64,000 bases of DNA from Lachnospira multipara ATCC 19207 (GCF_000424105.1 NZ_AUJG01000003.1:172790-236789), one strand, 5' to 3'; positions 54,203 through 63,696 are shown, counted from the first letter of the stretch. The notes: generated from the sequence alone by a model not told the origin. Made by a program: numbers and translations.

Positions 54203-56257
54203 CTACACTTCTCCTTCTTCTATCATACTATCTAGAGTCTGCTTAATCATTTCAACCGCTTCGTCTGTTGTTACATTTTCAAGCTGAGCACCTGCCACGC
54301 TCATGTGACCGCCACCACCTAGCTTTTCCATAACGAGCTGAACATTGATTTCATCAATAGAACGAGCTGAAATGAAAATCTTTCCTTCATAAGGTGTAAT
54401 AACAAAAGAACCTTTAATACCATTAATATCTAATAAATCATTAGCAGCCTTAGCGCCACCAATTGTAGGACTTTCAAGTCCATCACCATTAAATACTGTA
54501 ATAGCAAATGCATCTTTATATACTTCTGACTTACTAACAGCCTCTGCCACTGCCTTGTATTCATCCATATCATTACGTAACATTTTACGAACTCTTGTTA
54601 CATCTGCACCATTTCTACGTAAGAAAGCTGCTGCCTCAAAGGTTCTTGGGCCGGACTTGTTATTAAATCCGTCCGTATCAATATTAATACCTGCATACAT
54701 AGCATCCGCCTCAAAGGCCTTTAATTTAATGCTATCATCCACGTATTGAATCATTTCTGCAATCATTTCACATGCTGAAGAAGCATATGGGTCAATGTAT
54801 GAAAGAACCGCACCAGTAATAGTGTCGTTAGTTCTTCTATGATGATCAAAGTTAATAATTGTCTTACACTTAGTTAAAAGTTCCGGACACTCAGTTCTTT
54901 GAGGTCTATTAACATCAACTACCACAACTACTGTATTAGAATTTACATAATCCGGTGCCTCATCCTTTGTAAGGAACATATCCGCTGGATAATCGTCGTT
55001 ATTCTTAAATCTGTTAATGAAAGGTCTAACTGAACTTGTAACCTCGCCATAAACAATATGAGCGTCCTTGCCCATCTTCTTAGCAATTATGTAGATACCA
55101 AGTGCTGAGCCAAATGCATCAATATCTGGAATTGTATGACCCATAACCAAGACTCTATCATTAGTCTCTAAAATCTGTCTTAAGGCATGTGCCATAACTC
55201 TAACCTTAACTCTAGCGTTCTTTTCCATCTGCTGGCTCTTACCACCAAAGTAGTGAATCTTCTCATTATCCTTAACAACGGCCTGATCCCCACCTCTACC
55301 AAGAGCAAGATCCATTGCAGCCTTTGCCATATCAAAATTCTTAGAGTAATCAGATGCGCCTGTACCAACACCAATTGATAATGTAAGTGTCATTTCATTA
55401 CCAATCTTAACACCCTTAATATCCTCTAAAATGCTGAACTTATCCGCTAATAGCTTCTCTAGATACTTATATCTAAATACCACTAAATACTTATCCTTCT
55501 CCATCTTTCTAACAATAGCAGCTCCCGGAGAAAAATACTTATTAACTCTCTTATCAATAAGTCCAATAAAAAGAGATCTTCTAACATCATCAATTGCCTC
55601 AAGAGCATCCTCATAGTTATCAATATAAACCAAACCAACTACGAATCTTTCATCTCTTAATTTCTGAATATACATGTTAATATCAGTCTCATCAAACATG
55701 TACATAGCAATCAGACTAGCATTATAATTTCTCTCTAAAATGTTAGTCCCTTCCACAATCTTATCTGCGCTAATTCTGTGTAACTCAACCCTGTAATTTC
55801 TCTCATTTAACATCACTGGAACATCTGTCGATTCTCCAATTTCTGGGAAAATGTTATACTTAATTTCAGGTATAACGCTAGATATATTCTTATTAAAATC
55901 CTTACTTTTATTAAGGCACAACTGCATCTCTTCATTAAGCCATAAAACTTGTCCATTATTATCAAGTAAAGCATAAGGAATACTCAACTTGTTAAAAAGT
56001 AATCTCTGTACCTGAGAATAATTTGAGGCAAACTCAATTAAGTCATGGGCAATTCTTGGACGTAAGTAAAGAAGCATTATTCCGCATACCACAAGGTAAA
56101 TTACTAGGAAAATGCTTACAATAATTCCTGCCTGGCTAGATACAAAATATATACCAATATTAACCACTGCTAAGATGATTAATAGTACAGTTGGCCATAT
56201 AAATAAACTATTCAATTGTCCTGTCGGATTCAACGACATCTTCTTTTTGTTAAACAT
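54203..56257 (-). CDS. gdpP: cyclic-di-AMP phosphodiesterase GdpP
   Basis: Membrane-bound enzyme that hydrolyses c-di-AMP to pApA, affecting cell wall and osmotic balance. It has 684 residues. Two membrane helices lie in the first 70 residues. A PAS-like region and a degenerate GGDEF domain follow. The DHH domain has [19 protein letters not shown] near residue 371 and INFDHHRRT near residue 470. DHHA1 has [12 protein letters not shown] near residue 655. It is first in the gdpP-rplI-dnaB operon. Confidence 0.96.
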   Translation of the reverse strand: MFNKKKMSLNPTGQLNSLFIWPTVLLIILAVVNIGIYFVSSQAGIIVSIFLVIYLVVCGIMLLYLRPRIAHDLIEFASNYSQVQRLLFNKLSIPYALLDNNGQVLWLNEEMQLCLNKSKDFNKNISSVIPEIKYNIFPEIGESTDVPVMLNERNYRVELHRISADKIVEGTNILERNYNASLIAMYMFDETDINMYIQKLRDERFVVGLVYIDNYEDALEAIDDVRRSLFIGLIDKRVNKYFSPGAAIVRKMEKDKYLVVFRYKYLEKLLADKFSILEDIKGVKIGNEMTLTLSIGVGTGASDYSKNFDMAKAAMDLALGRGGDQAVVKDNEKIHYFGGKSQQMEKNARVKVRVMAHALRQILETNDRVLVMGHTIPDIDAFGSALGIYIIAKKMGKDAHIVYGEVTSSVRPFINRFKNNDDYPADMFLTKDEAPDYVNSNTVVVVVDVNRPQRTECPELLTKCKTIINFDHHRRTNDTITGAVLSYIDPYASSACEMIAEMIQYVDDSIKLKAFEADAMYAGINIDTDGFNNKSGPRTFEAAAFLRRNGADVTRVRKMLRNDMDEYKAVAEAVSKSEVYKDAFAITVFNGDGLESPTIGGAKAANDLLDINGIKGSFVITPYEGKIFISARSIDEINVQLVMEKLGGGGHMSVAGAQLENVTTDEAVEMIKQTLDSMIEEGEV

Positions 56258-56347
56258 TTATATCACCATACATAGATTATCTCTATGCCCAAGTCCAAAA
56301 TTTAGCAAGCTTAAACATATGTCTATGCCCACCATATTATCCTCACC

Positions 56348-56353
56348 ATTATA
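56348..56353 (-). promoter_or_regulatory. -10 element of the gdpP operon
   Basis: Perfect minus-strand TATAAT about 90 bp before gdpP. The -35 region is poor. The leader carries two copies of TCTATGCCCA (56282-56291 and 56322-56331, plus-strand reading). Confidence 0.35.
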
Positions 56354-56362
56354 ACATATATG

Positions 56363-56992
56363 CTATTCTTTTTTCATCTTGTCATATATATTTTTTACTT
56401 CTCTTGCTATATCATTAATTGACATTTCACTTGAATCAAAGAAGTATTCATAGCTCTCTTTACTAGCCCATTTACGCTTAGTGTGAGATTCATAGTAAGC
56501 TCTTCTTTGCTTATCTCTCTTCTTTATAAGCTTGCTAGCCTGGTCATCATCAAAGTCAAAATATGATTTAACTCTTTCAATTCTCTGCTCCATAGGCGCA
56601 TCAATAAATACACTTAATACATTAATTTCTGGCAAATATCCATCCTTTTCCTCTAGTACAAAATCCGCACATCTACCAATAATTACTGCATCCGATTTAT
56701 TAGCAATATTCTTTATAACATCACTTTGAAGCTTAAAAAGAACATCCTCCATTGGCTCACCCTTAGGAGCATACTGATTTCCAGCAAAATTTCCTTCAAA
56801 TAAAAATGGATTTGATTTCTTCTCATCAAATTTTTCCATATCCTTCTTATCTAGCTCACCCCTTTTTGCAGCTAGATTAATAAGTTCATTATTGTAGTAA
56901 GGAATCTGTAGCGCTGTTGCAAGTAGTTCCCCAACTACATGTCCACCACTACCAAACTTTCTACCAATAGTAATCACAACTCTCTTTTCCAT
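56363..56992 (-). CDS. cytidylate kinase-like family protein
   Basis: P-loop kinase-fold protein of 209 residues. VVITIGRKFGSGGHVVGELLA carries a Gly-rich loop, and IIGRCADFVLE and RDKQRRAYYESHT follow. This is the 'cytidylate kinase-like' family common in Lachnospiraceae. The usual GKS/T of Walker A is replaced by GSGGH, so the true substrate is unclear. AGGAGGTAACAGG lies before the ATG. It is not tightly linked to gdpP and has no obvious operon partner. Confidence 0.85.
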   Translation of the reverse strand: MEKRVVITIGRKFGSGGHVVGELLATALQIPYYNNELINLAAKRGELDKKDMEKFDEKKSNPFLFEGNFAGNQYAPKGEPMEDVLFKLQSDVIKNIANKSDAVIIGRCADFVLEEKDGYLPEINVLSVFIDAPMEQRIERVKSYFDFDDDQASKLIKKRDKQRRAYYESHTKRKWASKESYEYFFDSSEMSINDIAREVKNIYDKMKKE

Positions 56993-57108
56993 CCTGTTAC
57001 CTCCTAAAATATATATTATATTCTAGACTCACACATCTCTTTAAATATATTATATCACTAAAATAAATTCTGTCATTATTTATAACATCAATAGTTTTGC
57101 AATAAAAA

Positions 57109-57136
57109 AACAACCACCGAATACCCGGTGGTTGTT
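57109..57136 (-). terminator. terminator of the rpsF-ssb-rpsR operon
   Basis: AACAACCACCG (57109-57119) and CGGTGGTTGTT (57126-57136) form a perfect 11-bp stem. Seven T follow on the minus strand. Confidence 0.9.
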
Positions 57137-57159
57137 AAATTTAAGTGATAAATCACAAA

Positions 57160-57423
57160 TTATTCTACAGTGTATGGTAAAAGAGCTACGTGTCTTGCTC
57201 TCTTAACAGCTACTGTTAAAGCTCTCTGATGCTTTGCACAGTTACCTGTAATTCTTCTAGGAAGGATCTTTCCTCTTTCAGAAATATACTTTCTTAAAAG
57301 AGCTACATCCTTATAATCTAATACCTTATTAGCGTCAGCACAAAAAGCACAAACTTTCTTTCTTCTACGCATAGGTCTTCTTCTCATCTGACCTTCAGAT
57401 CTCTCAGCCTTCTTCTCTGGCAT
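57160..57423 (-). CDS. rpsR: 30S ribosomal protein S18
   Basis: Small-subunit ribosomal protein of 87 residues. It contains [16 protein letters not shown], a zinc-ribbon-type Cys pair, followed by [19 protein letters not shown] and the conserved [21 protein letters not shown]. The N-terminus is rich in Arg and Lys. It is the last gene of the rpsF-ssb-rpsR operon, followed by a strong terminator. Confidence 0.97.
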   Translation of the reverse strand: MPEKKAERSEGQMRRRPMRRRKKVCAFCADANKVLDYKDVALLRKYISERGKILPRRITGNCAKHQRALTVAVKRARHVALLPYTVE

Positions 57424-57441
57424 GGTAAGCTACCTCCTATC

Positions 57442-57906
57442 TTAGTTGAAAGGCAAGCCCTCATCCTCAACGCCATCTGGGATATTCATAAATCCGTCTC
57501 CAGCTTCCTGACTAGGCTGCTGTCTTGATGGTGTATAAGCTGCTCCTGAATAGTCTGCACCATTAGAAGCGGCTGCTGACTTGCTTTCCGCAAATTCTTG
57601 TTCTTCTACAATTACATCAGTAGTATAAACTTTCTGACCATCTTTATTAGTATAGCTACCTGTCTGGATTCTTCCAGTTACAACTATCTTAGTTCCCTGA
57701 TGTAAATACTTTTCAGCGAACTCAGCTGACTTACCAAATGTTACACACTGAATAAAGTCTGCTGTTGGTTGATCATCACTATTATTTCTAGATCTTCTTC
57801 TGTCTACTGCTAATGTATATCTCGCATGTGCACTTGAACTATCACCGTTAGAATATCTAACATCTGGATCTCTAGTCAATCTGCCCATTAAAATTACTTT
57901 GTTCAT
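57442..57906 (-). CDS. ssb: single-stranded DNA-binding protein
   Basis: OB-fold protein that coats single-stranded DNA during replication and repair. It has 154 residues. MNKVILMGRLTRDPDVRY is the conserved start, and FIQCVTFGKSAEFAEKYL is the core. A flexible Gln/Ser-rich linker is followed by the acidic tip DEGLPFN, which recruits partner proteins. It lies between rpsF and rpsR, the standard order. Confidence 0.97.
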   Translation of the reverse strand: MNKVILMGRLTRDPDVRYSNGDSSSAHARYTLAVDRRRSRNNSDDQPTADFIQCVTFGKSAEFAEKYLHQGTKIVVTGRIQTGSYTNKDGQKVYTTDVIVEEQEFAESKSAAASNGADYSGAAYTPSRQQPSQEAGDGFMNIPDGVEDEGLPFN

Positions 57907-57951
57907 AATTGCCTCCTCTACAAGGTTATAAGCAATAATAAACGTCGTTAA

Positions 57952-58239
57952 TTACTCGCCATCCTTAACGATTAAGAATCTGAGTACGTTTTCAACAATA
58001 CGAAGTCTGTTTTCGATTTCAGCTGGAGCAGAAGCTTCTGCTTCGAACTTAATGAATGAATAGAAACCTTCGTTCATATGCTGAATTTCGTATGCAAGCT
58101 TCTTCTTCTCGCTAGTACCTGGATCAGTAATTGTACCACCGAAACGAGTGATTAACTCTGTAACCTTCTCGATAGTAGCTGTTCTTACTTCCTCTTCGAC
58201 GTTCGCGCTTACAACTAATGCTAACTCATACTTATTCAT
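57952..58239 (-). CDS. rpsF: 30S ribosomal protein S6
   Basis: Small-subunit ribosomal protein of 95 residues that pairs with S18. MNKYELALVVSANVEEEV, FGGTITDPGTSEKKKLAYEI and NEGFYSFIKFEA match the family. AAAGGAGGTGC precedes the ATG. It is first in the rpsF-ssb-rpsR operon. The leader of about 70 nt has a GTTCCTTC/GAAGGGAC hairpin (58264-58285) that might be the S6:S18 autoregulatory site. Confidence 0.96.
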   Translation of the reverse strand: MNKYELALVVSANVEEEVRTATIEKVTELITRFGGTITDPGTSEKKKLAYEIQHMNEGFYSFIKFEAEASAPAEIENRLRIVENVLRFLIVKDGE

Positions 58240-58263
58240 CTACGTCGCACCTCCTTTTGGTCT

Positions 58264-58285
58264 TTAGGTCCCTTCTACTGCGAAG
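58264..58285 (-). promoter_or_regulatory. hairpin in the rpsF leader, possible S6:S18 site
   Basis: GTTCCTTC and GAAGGGAC pair around GCAGTA (8 bp, one G-U) on the minus strand. In Firmicutes the rpsF leader often binds S6:S18, but I cannot confirm the conserved CCG bulge here. Confidence 0.3.
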
Positions 58286-58316
58286 GAACAAGGATAAAAA
58301 TATATCACAGATAAAG

Positions 58317-58345
58317 ATAATATCATAAGGAGAAATTTAAATCAA
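58317..58345 (-). promoter_or_regulatory. promoter of rpsF-ssb-rpsR
   Basis: Minus-strand TTGATT (58340-58345), a 17-bp spacer and TATTAT (58317-58322) with an extended -10 TGA. The -35 overlaps the stop codon of the DUF951 gene. Confidence 0.65.
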
Positions 58346-58533
58346 GCCCTTTTAATTTTTTTTACACTCTTTTGCAAAACAGACCTCTTAATTTCAATCT
58401 CATGTCCGCATCCTAAGCAAGCTAACTTGATTTCCGCTCCCGTTTTAATTACCTTCCAATCCTTAGAACCACAAGGATGTTGCTTTTTCATTTCAACAAT
58501 ATCATTAGTCTCTAATTTTAAAATTGCCTCCAT
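58342..58533 (-). CDS. DUF951 protein
   Basis: Small protein of 63 residues in the DUF951 family, found near rpsF in many Firmicutes. It has VEMKKQHPCGSKDWKVIKTGAE and LACLGCGHEIEI, giving three Cys that may bind zinc, and a basic tail. AGAGGTGC precedes the ATG. It is 20 bp after the sirtuin gene. A nucleic-acid-binding role is plausible but unproven. Confidence 0.9.
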   Translation of the reverse strand: MEAILKLETNDIVEMKKQHPCGSKDWKVIKTGAEIKLACLGCGHEIEIKRSVLQKSVKKIKRA

Positions 58534-58553
58534 TAGAGCACCTCTTTAAAAAA

Positions 58554-59273
58554 TTATAATAAGTGTTTAAATACCTCACCTAAGGCATCATTAATTAGTA
58601 AATCCGCCTTGGAATCATAAGGAGTCTTCGATTTATTAATTAAAACCATCTTGTTACCCCTATATTCATTTACAAAACCCGCTGCCGGATAAACTCCAAG
58701 AGAAGTTCCTCCTATTATAAGAACATCTGCATTTCTTATTAAATCCACAGCCTTATAAATATCATCCTCATTAAGGCCTTCCTCATAAAGTACCACGTCA
58801 GGCTTTATCACCCCGCCACAGCTACACTTCGGAATATCCTTACTTTTGAAAATGTATTCCATATCGTAAAACTTGTGACATTTCGTACAGTAATTTCTAT
58901 GCACAGAACCGTGAAGCTCCACTACATTTTTACTGCCCGCCATCTGATGAAGTCCATCAATATTTTGTGTAATAACACCCTTTAGTTTTCCCATTTTTTC
59001 AAGCTTTACCAAAGCTAAATGTGTTGTGCTTGGCTTTGCCTCTGGAAACAACATTTTCTCTCTATAAAATTCATAAAAGACATCTGGGTGTCTTAAGTAA
59101 AATGAATGACTAATAATTTCTTCTGGCGATAAGCCGTTATATTTGCTCATATAAAGGCCATCTGCCCCACGGAAGTCCGGAATTCCACTTTCAGTCGAAA
59201 CTCCCGCTCCGCCAAAGAAAACTATGTTGTCGCTGTCCTTAACTAAATTTAAGAACTCATCAATATTACTCAT
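58554..59273 (-). CDS. Sir2-family NAD-dependent protein deacetylase
   Basis: Removes acyl groups from lysines using NAD. It has 239 residues. FFGGAGVSTESGIPDFRG, TQNIDGLHQMAG and the catalytic His in VELHGSVH are present. The zinc site comes from CTKCHKFYD and KCSCGG. Its start overlaps the upstream P-loop gene by 8 bp. AGGAGTGAT precedes the ATG. Its target is unknown. Confidence 0.95.
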   Translation of the reverse strand: MSNIDEFLNLVKDSDNIVFFGGAGVSTESGIPDFRGADGLYMSKYNGLSPEEIISHSFYLRHPDVFYEFYREKMLFPEAKPSTTHLALVKLEKMGKLKGVITQNIDGLHQMAGSKNVVELHGSVHRNYCTKCHKFYDMEYIFKSKDIPKCSCGGVIKPDVVLYEEGLNEDDIYKAVDLIRNADVLIIGGTSLGVYPAAGFVNEYRGNKMVLINKSKTPYDSKADLLINDALGEVFKHLL

Positions 59274-59850
59274 TTAAAATCACTCCTAAAATATTACAGC
59301 CTAAAGTCTCTAATTTCTCTGTATAGTCCTCGGCCTCATCCTCACTAAATTGATTTTCATCCACCATAAGCACCGCAGCACTACTGTACTTTGCTGCGGT
59401 TCCACTGATATCCGAATCCACAAGCACTAAATCATAAACTTTGCTATAAGAATCAATTAAACCCTTCATGATCATCTCATTATCAGTGTTTAAGGAATCC
59501 CCATCAATATTTCCTGTGAAAATGATATCGAAACCTTCTTTGTTAGTATGGCAAACAATATTGCCTGCCTTATCCACGTCTCTTAAAAAATCCATAACCC
59601 CAGCTATATTCTTTCCTAGCTTGTATTTTCCCACAAATACGTCACTAGAAATATCTGCATCTATAAAGAGCACTTTCTTTCCCATAAGATGTACACAATA
59701 CGCAAGTTTGAAGGCTCCCATTCCTCCAGTTACAACTGAAAATGTTTTCTCTCCATTTAATTCCTTCATAACATTTTCTGCCAAATCCTTGTAAGTATCC
59801 ATCTCAGCTGAAGATACGTCGATTAACTTATCAATATTTACACTAAACAT
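59266..59850 (-). CDS. CpsD/MinD-like P-loop protein, degenerate
   Basis: Protein of 194 residues with the fold of bacterial tyrosine kinases or MinD. FSVVTGGMGAFKLAYCVHL replaces the canonical Walker A (FK in place of KT/KS after Gly), KVLFIDADIS is a clear Walker A', and DLVLVDSDIS is a Walker B-like strand. The C-terminal Tyr cluster of CpsD is absent. It lies about 150 bp after a Wzz/CpsC-like gene, the usual partner, and overlaps the sirtuin gene. Kinase activity is doubtful. Confidence 0.75.
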   Translation of the reverse strand: MFSVNIDKLIDVSSAEMDTYKDLAENVMKELNGEKTFSVVTGGMGAFKLAYCVHLMGKKVLFIDADISSDVFVGKYKLGKNIAGVMDFLRDVDKAGNIVCHTNKEGFDIIFTGNIDGDSLNTDNEMIMKGLIDSYSKVYDLVLVDSDISGTAAKYSSAAVLMVDENQFSEDEAEDYTEKLETLGCNILGVILNE

Positions 59851-60002
59851 ACTCTTGTCCCCTTACTCTAGCCTAAATAATCAATTAACGTTTCTACATA
59901 CTAAATATTCAATTTTCCCTACTTTGTCTCTTATTTTTAGCAACCTTAAGCTTAAGCCTCTAAAAAACTTTATCTCATCAAGCTTTAGCCTCTTAAAAGC
60001 CT

Positions 60003-61070
60003 CTACTTCTTAACTCTGCCAAAAATCTTTAGCTTTTTCTTCTTTACCTCCACTTTCTCTTCTGCCTTAGTTTCAACTTCCTTACTCTCAGCAACCTCAT
60101 CCTCATTAGCAGCAACCTCTGCTAACTTTGGCTCCTCTTTAGTTTCTGTCTTGGCAGTTTCAACCACAGACTCTTCAACCTTCTCAGCCTTCTCAGCTGT
60201 CTCAACCTCTTCAGTCTTAGCTTCTTCTGTCTTAATCTCTGCTTCAGCTACAGCTTCATCAACACTAGCCTCTGTTTCTGCTACGGTCTCTTCAACCTTA
60301 GCTTCTGTTTCTGCTACAGTCTCTTCAGCCTTAGCCTCTGTTTCTACTGCTTCTTTTTCTTTATTACTCTTTGAAATATATTCGTCAAATTCAACGATTG
60401 CGTCGTTTGATACATTTGGCGCAATATAATCATTTTCAAATCTCTTATTAGAACGCTTCTTAGACTTTGCACCATATTCTCTTTCATAATCGTAGTATTC
60501 GTCTTCGATTTCAGGTCTCTTTCTGAAAGCTAAATAGAAGAATAATACTAACATTTCTAATGCAAATGTAACTAAAGCTACAAGTGCTGTTAATCTTACA
60601 GTCTTAAGCATTAAGTCAGGCTTAAAGCTATCCCCTGTGCTTGTTCCTTCAGATAAAATCTGAATAGATTCTACAGGAATAATTGTAGTTGTCTTAACTG
60701 CTGTTGCAGCGATTGCATCAACGTAAGTCTTAGCTGTGTTCTGATCTGGATTAACAATAACTAATTCAATAATATTTGAATTAGCTACTGAATTAACAGT
60801 TAAGTACTTCTTAAGATTTTCAGAAGTACCAGCTAAATTCTTTGCAGCTGATAAAACAACGTCACTGTTAAGAACAATAGAAAAATCGTCCTTAAGTCCT
60901 CCATTTTCTGCACGTAATGTTGCCTCGTTAGCCTCTCCTGGAACAACGTATAATTGTGCCACAGACTTGTACATATCCTTAATTGTATTATACTCATACA
61001 AATAGCTTCCCACGCCTCCAAGGATTGTCACTAACAACAAAACTAAAATTCCTCTTGCAAATTTTCTCAT
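60003..61070 (-). CDS. Wzz/CpsC-like membrane protein with acidic tail
   Basis: Two membrane helices, about residues 6-24 and 163-186, enclose an extracellular domain of about 140 residues. This matches the Wzz/CpsC chain-length or co-polymerase layout. VANSNIIELVIVNPDQNTAKTY resembles the conserved region ahead of helix 2. The cytoplasmic tail of about 165 residues is rich in Glu, Ala, Val and Thr, with repeated TVAETEAKVEE units. The ATG at 61068-61070 follows AAGGGGTGG. The next gene is CpsD-like. No glycosyltransferase genes are adjacent. Confidence 0.8.
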   Translation of the reverse strand: MRKFARGILVLLLVTILGGVGSYLYEYNTIKDMYKSVAQLYVVPGEANEATLRAENGGLKDDFSIVLNSDVVLSAAKNLAGTSENLKKYLTVNSVANSNIIELVIVNPDQNTAKTYVDAIAATAVKTTTIIPVESIQILSEGTSTGDSFKPDLMLKTVRLTALVALVTFALEMLVLFFYLAFRKRPEIEDEYYDYEREYGAKSKKRSNKRFENDYIAPNVSNDAIVEFDEYISKSNKEKEAVETEAKAEETVAETEAKVEETVAETEASVDEAVAEAEIKTEEAKTEEVETAEKAEKVEESVVETAKTETKEEPKLAEVAANEDEVAESKEVETKAEEKVEVKKKKLKIFGRVKK

Positions 61071-61179
61071 AATTTCCACCCCTTCTAGAAATTTCTGTCT
61101 CTAATTTTTGTCTTATTTTGCCATAAAGCTATTTAATTGTATTATTTATATTATTACTATAACACTTTTTTCCTAAAAA

Positions 61180-61203
61180 GCAGAGTGGAAATTTCCACTC
61201 TGC
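61180..61203 (-). terminator. terminator of the nucleotidyltransferase gene
   Basis: A perfect 24-base palindrome (arms GCAGAGTGGAAA and TTTCCACTCTGC) is followed by TTTTT on the minus strand, 8 bp after the stop. Confidence 0.85.
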
Positions 61204-61211
61204 CAAATTTT

Positions 61212-62129
61212 TTAGTTATATAACTTTTCTGGATAGTCACCAGCTTCGATTAACTTCTTAATAGACTCAACTACAACTGGCTTGTCTTCCTTATATGTAA
61301 CACCAAACCACTTGTCCTTTGTCTCAAGAACAGCTACATCAGCCTTATTAGACTTGATTAACTGATCAACGATAGATGGAAGTAAATATTCGCTCTTAAT
61401 ATCCCCTTCCTTAAGACCTGATAAGAAATCCTTAAATCCTTCTTCAAGTTCATCTAAGAAATCAGCTGTGAATCCCCACATATTCATTGAAACGTGTGAC
61501 TGTGGATCAACATCAACGATTGCACCATTCTTCTCAGCCTGAGCACCTGTTGCTGTCTTAACAATTCCGCCTGTTTCATCAACACCAACCAACTGCTCCT
61601 TATCATTTACAACGCAAATACCACGAGTAACAGCGCCGTTATCTGATAATGTATTACCTAAAATAAATCCTGCCATACAGAAGTCATACTTACCTGTAGC
61701 TGGACGATCTGCAACTAAATAGTCATGGATAAGCTTAAATGCTGTCTTTCCATAATAATCATCTGCATTAATTACTAAAAATGGATCTTTAACTGTACCC
61801 TTACATGCTAAAATTGCCTGGCCTGTTCCCCAAGGCTTTGTTCTATCAGCTGGTGCTGTAAAACCTGCAGGTACATCTTCGATTTCCTGGAAAACATATT
61901 CAACTGGAATAACCTTCTCAATACGGTTACCAATTACTTCCTTAAATGTCTCTAATAAATCCTTTCTAGTAACGAAAACCACTTTATTGAAACCTGCTTC
62001 AATAGCGTCATAGATAGAATAATCCATGATTATTTCTCCGTTTGGTCCCATTGGCTCTAACTGCTTAATACCTCCGCCAAAACGGCTACCCATTCCTGCC
62101 GCCATAATAACAAGTGTTGTCGACTTCAT
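61212..62129 (-). CDS. sugar-phosphate nucleotidyltransferase
   Basis: NTP-transferase of 305 residues. MAAGMGSRFGGGIKQLEPMG is the nucleotide-binding signature, PWGTGQAILACKG and VINADDYYGKTAF (metal-binding Asp pair) follow. It resembles UTP-glucose-1-phosphate uridylyltransferase-like proteins but is not a close GalU, so the sugar is uncertain. GGAGGATGTGTT precedes the ATG. It is monocistronic, with a strong terminator. Confidence 0.88.
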   Translation of the reverse strand: MKSTTLVIMAAGMGSRFGGGIKQLEPMGPNGEIIMDYSIYDAIEAGFNKVVFVTRKDLLETFKEVIGNRIEKVIPVEYVFQEIEDVPAGFTAPADRTKPWGTGQAILACKGTVKDPFLVINADDYYGKTAFKLIHDYLVADRPATGKYDFCMAGFILGNTLSDNGAVTRGICVVNDKEQLVGVDETGGIVKTATGAQAEKNGAIVDVDPQSHVSMNMWGFTADFLDELEEGFKDFLSGLKEGDIKSEYLLPSIVDQLIKSNKADVAVLETKDKWFGVTYKEDKPVVVESIKKLIEAGDYPEKLYN

Positions 62130-62266
62130 AACACATCCTCCATAAATTAAAACTTATATATAAAAACAGAGCAACATTCCTACAGACTTGTTCTGAATTT
62201 ATCCTTAAAATTTTATGATTTACCTCATTAATACCACATTAATAAATCCTAAAACTCTTTCTCCAT

Positions 62267-63247
62267 CTACTCTTCTGGATAATAATACCATCTAATTGCT
62301 GTGATTTCACCATCGTTATTCATATCGAATGTCAACTGAGCAAAATCGTCCTCAATATCAGCATATTCACTCTTATAAGTATCTCCAAAGCAAGTAAATG
62401 TGACCATGTATTCTTCTGCTGTTTCTAAAGATGTATATCCTGTATAATCTATGATTCCATATTCCAAAATGCCTTCAATAGAATCAGATTCTAAAGTATC
62501 TATTGTAGAATCACCATATAAATAATTACCAAGAACTGTATCACCATCTAAAGTATAGTAATTATTCTTATAATCCTGATCTCTATAATACTTATCTAAG
62601 ATATCTTCTAACTTATCTCCTACCTTAAGTCCTCTTGAAAATGTATTCTCTTCACTTAAGGATGCAATAGCTGTTAATTTGTAGTTACCCTCTTCGCTAA
62701 GATTCTCAACCGCATGATTCTCATCATCAAGTTTCATAAAAATCAAAGTTAATTCATTATATGAATAAACTTTCTCGTAATACTCATCAGTTGCTGCATC
62801 TGAGTTAGAATCAGTTGAACTTGATCCTGTAGAACTAGAAGCAGATGAACTTGAACTACTAGAACCGCTAGCATTATTAGAGCTACCAGAATTACTATTG
62901 TTACTTGAATTGCTCGATCCACTAGAACTTGATTTATCTGAACTAGTTGTATCTTCTGATTTATTAATCTTCTCAGCCATCTCAGAAGAATCGATTATAG
63001 TAACAGGTTCGCCTAAAATACTCTTAACTTCATCCTCAGTCATGAACAATTTAATATTATCCATAACTAGATCAGTATAGCTAAACTTCTCAGCAGTACT
63101 AGCTTCTACTGTTTCATGTTCTTTTGTTTCCTCTGTTACTTCTTCACTAACTATTGTAGCTTCTTTCTTGCCATTGCAAGCTGTAAGACTAAAAATTGTT
63201 GCAGTTAGTGTTGTCATTATAGCTGTTAATTTTATTATCTTTTTCAT
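62267..63247 (-). CDS. lipoprotein with SmpA/BLIP-like modules
   Basis: Secreted lipoprotein of 326 residues. The lipobox is SLTAC with the lipidated Cys near residue 24. A Ser/Asn/Gly-rich low-complexity stretch spans about 98-150. MTEDEVKSILGEPVTI and LKVGDKLEDILDKYYRDQ resemble the short helix-turn motifs of SmpA/OmlA and DUF4309-type domains. The function is unknown. GGGGATATT precedes the ATG. Confidence 0.8.
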   Translation of the reverse strand: MKKIIKLTAIMTTLTATIFSLTACNGKKEATIVSEEVTEETKEHETVEASTAEKFSYTDLVMDNIKLFMTEDEVKSILGEPVTIIDSSEMAEKINKSEDTTSSDKSSSSGSSNSSNNSNSGSSNNASGSSSSSSSASSSTGSSSTDSNSDAATDEYYEKVYSYNELTLIFMKLDDENHAVENLSEEGNYKLTAIASLSEENTFSRGLKVGDKLEDILDKYYRDQDYKNNYYTLDGDTVLGNYLYGDSTIDTLESDSIEGILEYGIIDYTGYTSLETAEEYMVTFTCFGDTYKSEYADIEDDFAQLTFDMNNDGEITAIRWYYYPEE

Positions 63248-63378
63248 AATATCCCCATAATTTCACTATTGCTAAATCTTTTGTATTATAACACAATAGC
63301 AGCTAAATTGCACTATATTGATTTGTCAATTGAGTAAATAATTGGGGTGATTTTAACTTAGAGATTGATATAAAAAAA

Positions 63379-63405
63379 GAGCTTCAATCAAAATGATTAA
63401 AGCTC
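63379..63405 (-). terminator. terminator of the tRNA/rRNA transcript
   Basis: GAGCTTCAATCA (63379-63390) and TGATTAAAGCTC (63394-63405) pair with one wobble on the minus strand and end in seven T, just past tRNA-Cys. Confidence 0.85.
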
Positions 63406-63407
63406 AG

Positions 63408-63478
63408 AGGCGACAACCAGATTCGAACTGGTGATCAGGGTGTTGCAGACCCACGCCTTACCACTTGGCTATGTCGCC
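63408..63478 (-). tRNA. tRNA-Cys (anticodon GCA)
   Basis: A complete cloverleaf on the minus strand: acceptor GGCGACA, D-arm with AAGTGGT, anticodon loop containing TCTGCAA, T-arm CCAGTTCGAATCTGG and discriminator U. It is 71 nt long. CCA is not encoded. Confidence 0.95.
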
Positions 63479-63504
63479 AAACATACCAAACATATGCAAA
63501 TAAG

Positions 63505-63576
63505 TGACGCCAAGGGGATTTGAACCCCTGATACCACCGTGAAAGGGTGGTGTCTTAACCGCTTGACCATGGCGCC
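63505..63576 (-). tRNA. tRNA-Glu (anticodon TTC)
   Basis: Cloverleaf on the minus strand: acceptor GGCGCCA with TGGCGTC, D-arm TCAAGCGGTTAAGA, anticodon loop CTTTCAC and T-arm GGGGTTCAAATCCCC. It is 72 nt long with discriminator A, and CCA is not encoded. Confidence 0.95.
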
Positions 63577-63624
63577 TTATTAGTTTTGATAAGAACCAAT
63601 GGTCAGAACCACTTATTCTTATAG

Positions 63625-63696
63625 CTCCCCGAGTAGGGCTCGAACCTACAACAACTCGGTTAACAGCCGAGTGCTCTACCATTGAGCTATCGAGGA
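63625..63696 (-). tRNA. tRNA-Asn (anticodon GTT)
   Basis: Cloverleaf on the minus strand: acceptor TCCTCGA with TCGGGGA, D-arm GCTCAATGGTAGAGC, anticodon stem ACTCGGCTGTTAACCGAGT and T-arm GTAGGTTCGAGCCCTAC. It is 72 nt long with discriminator G. Confidence 0.95.

Noticed and set aside
63458..63682. A 74-residue protein-coding frame on the minus strand
   Set aside because: It overlaps all three tRNA genes and its codons simply read through them.
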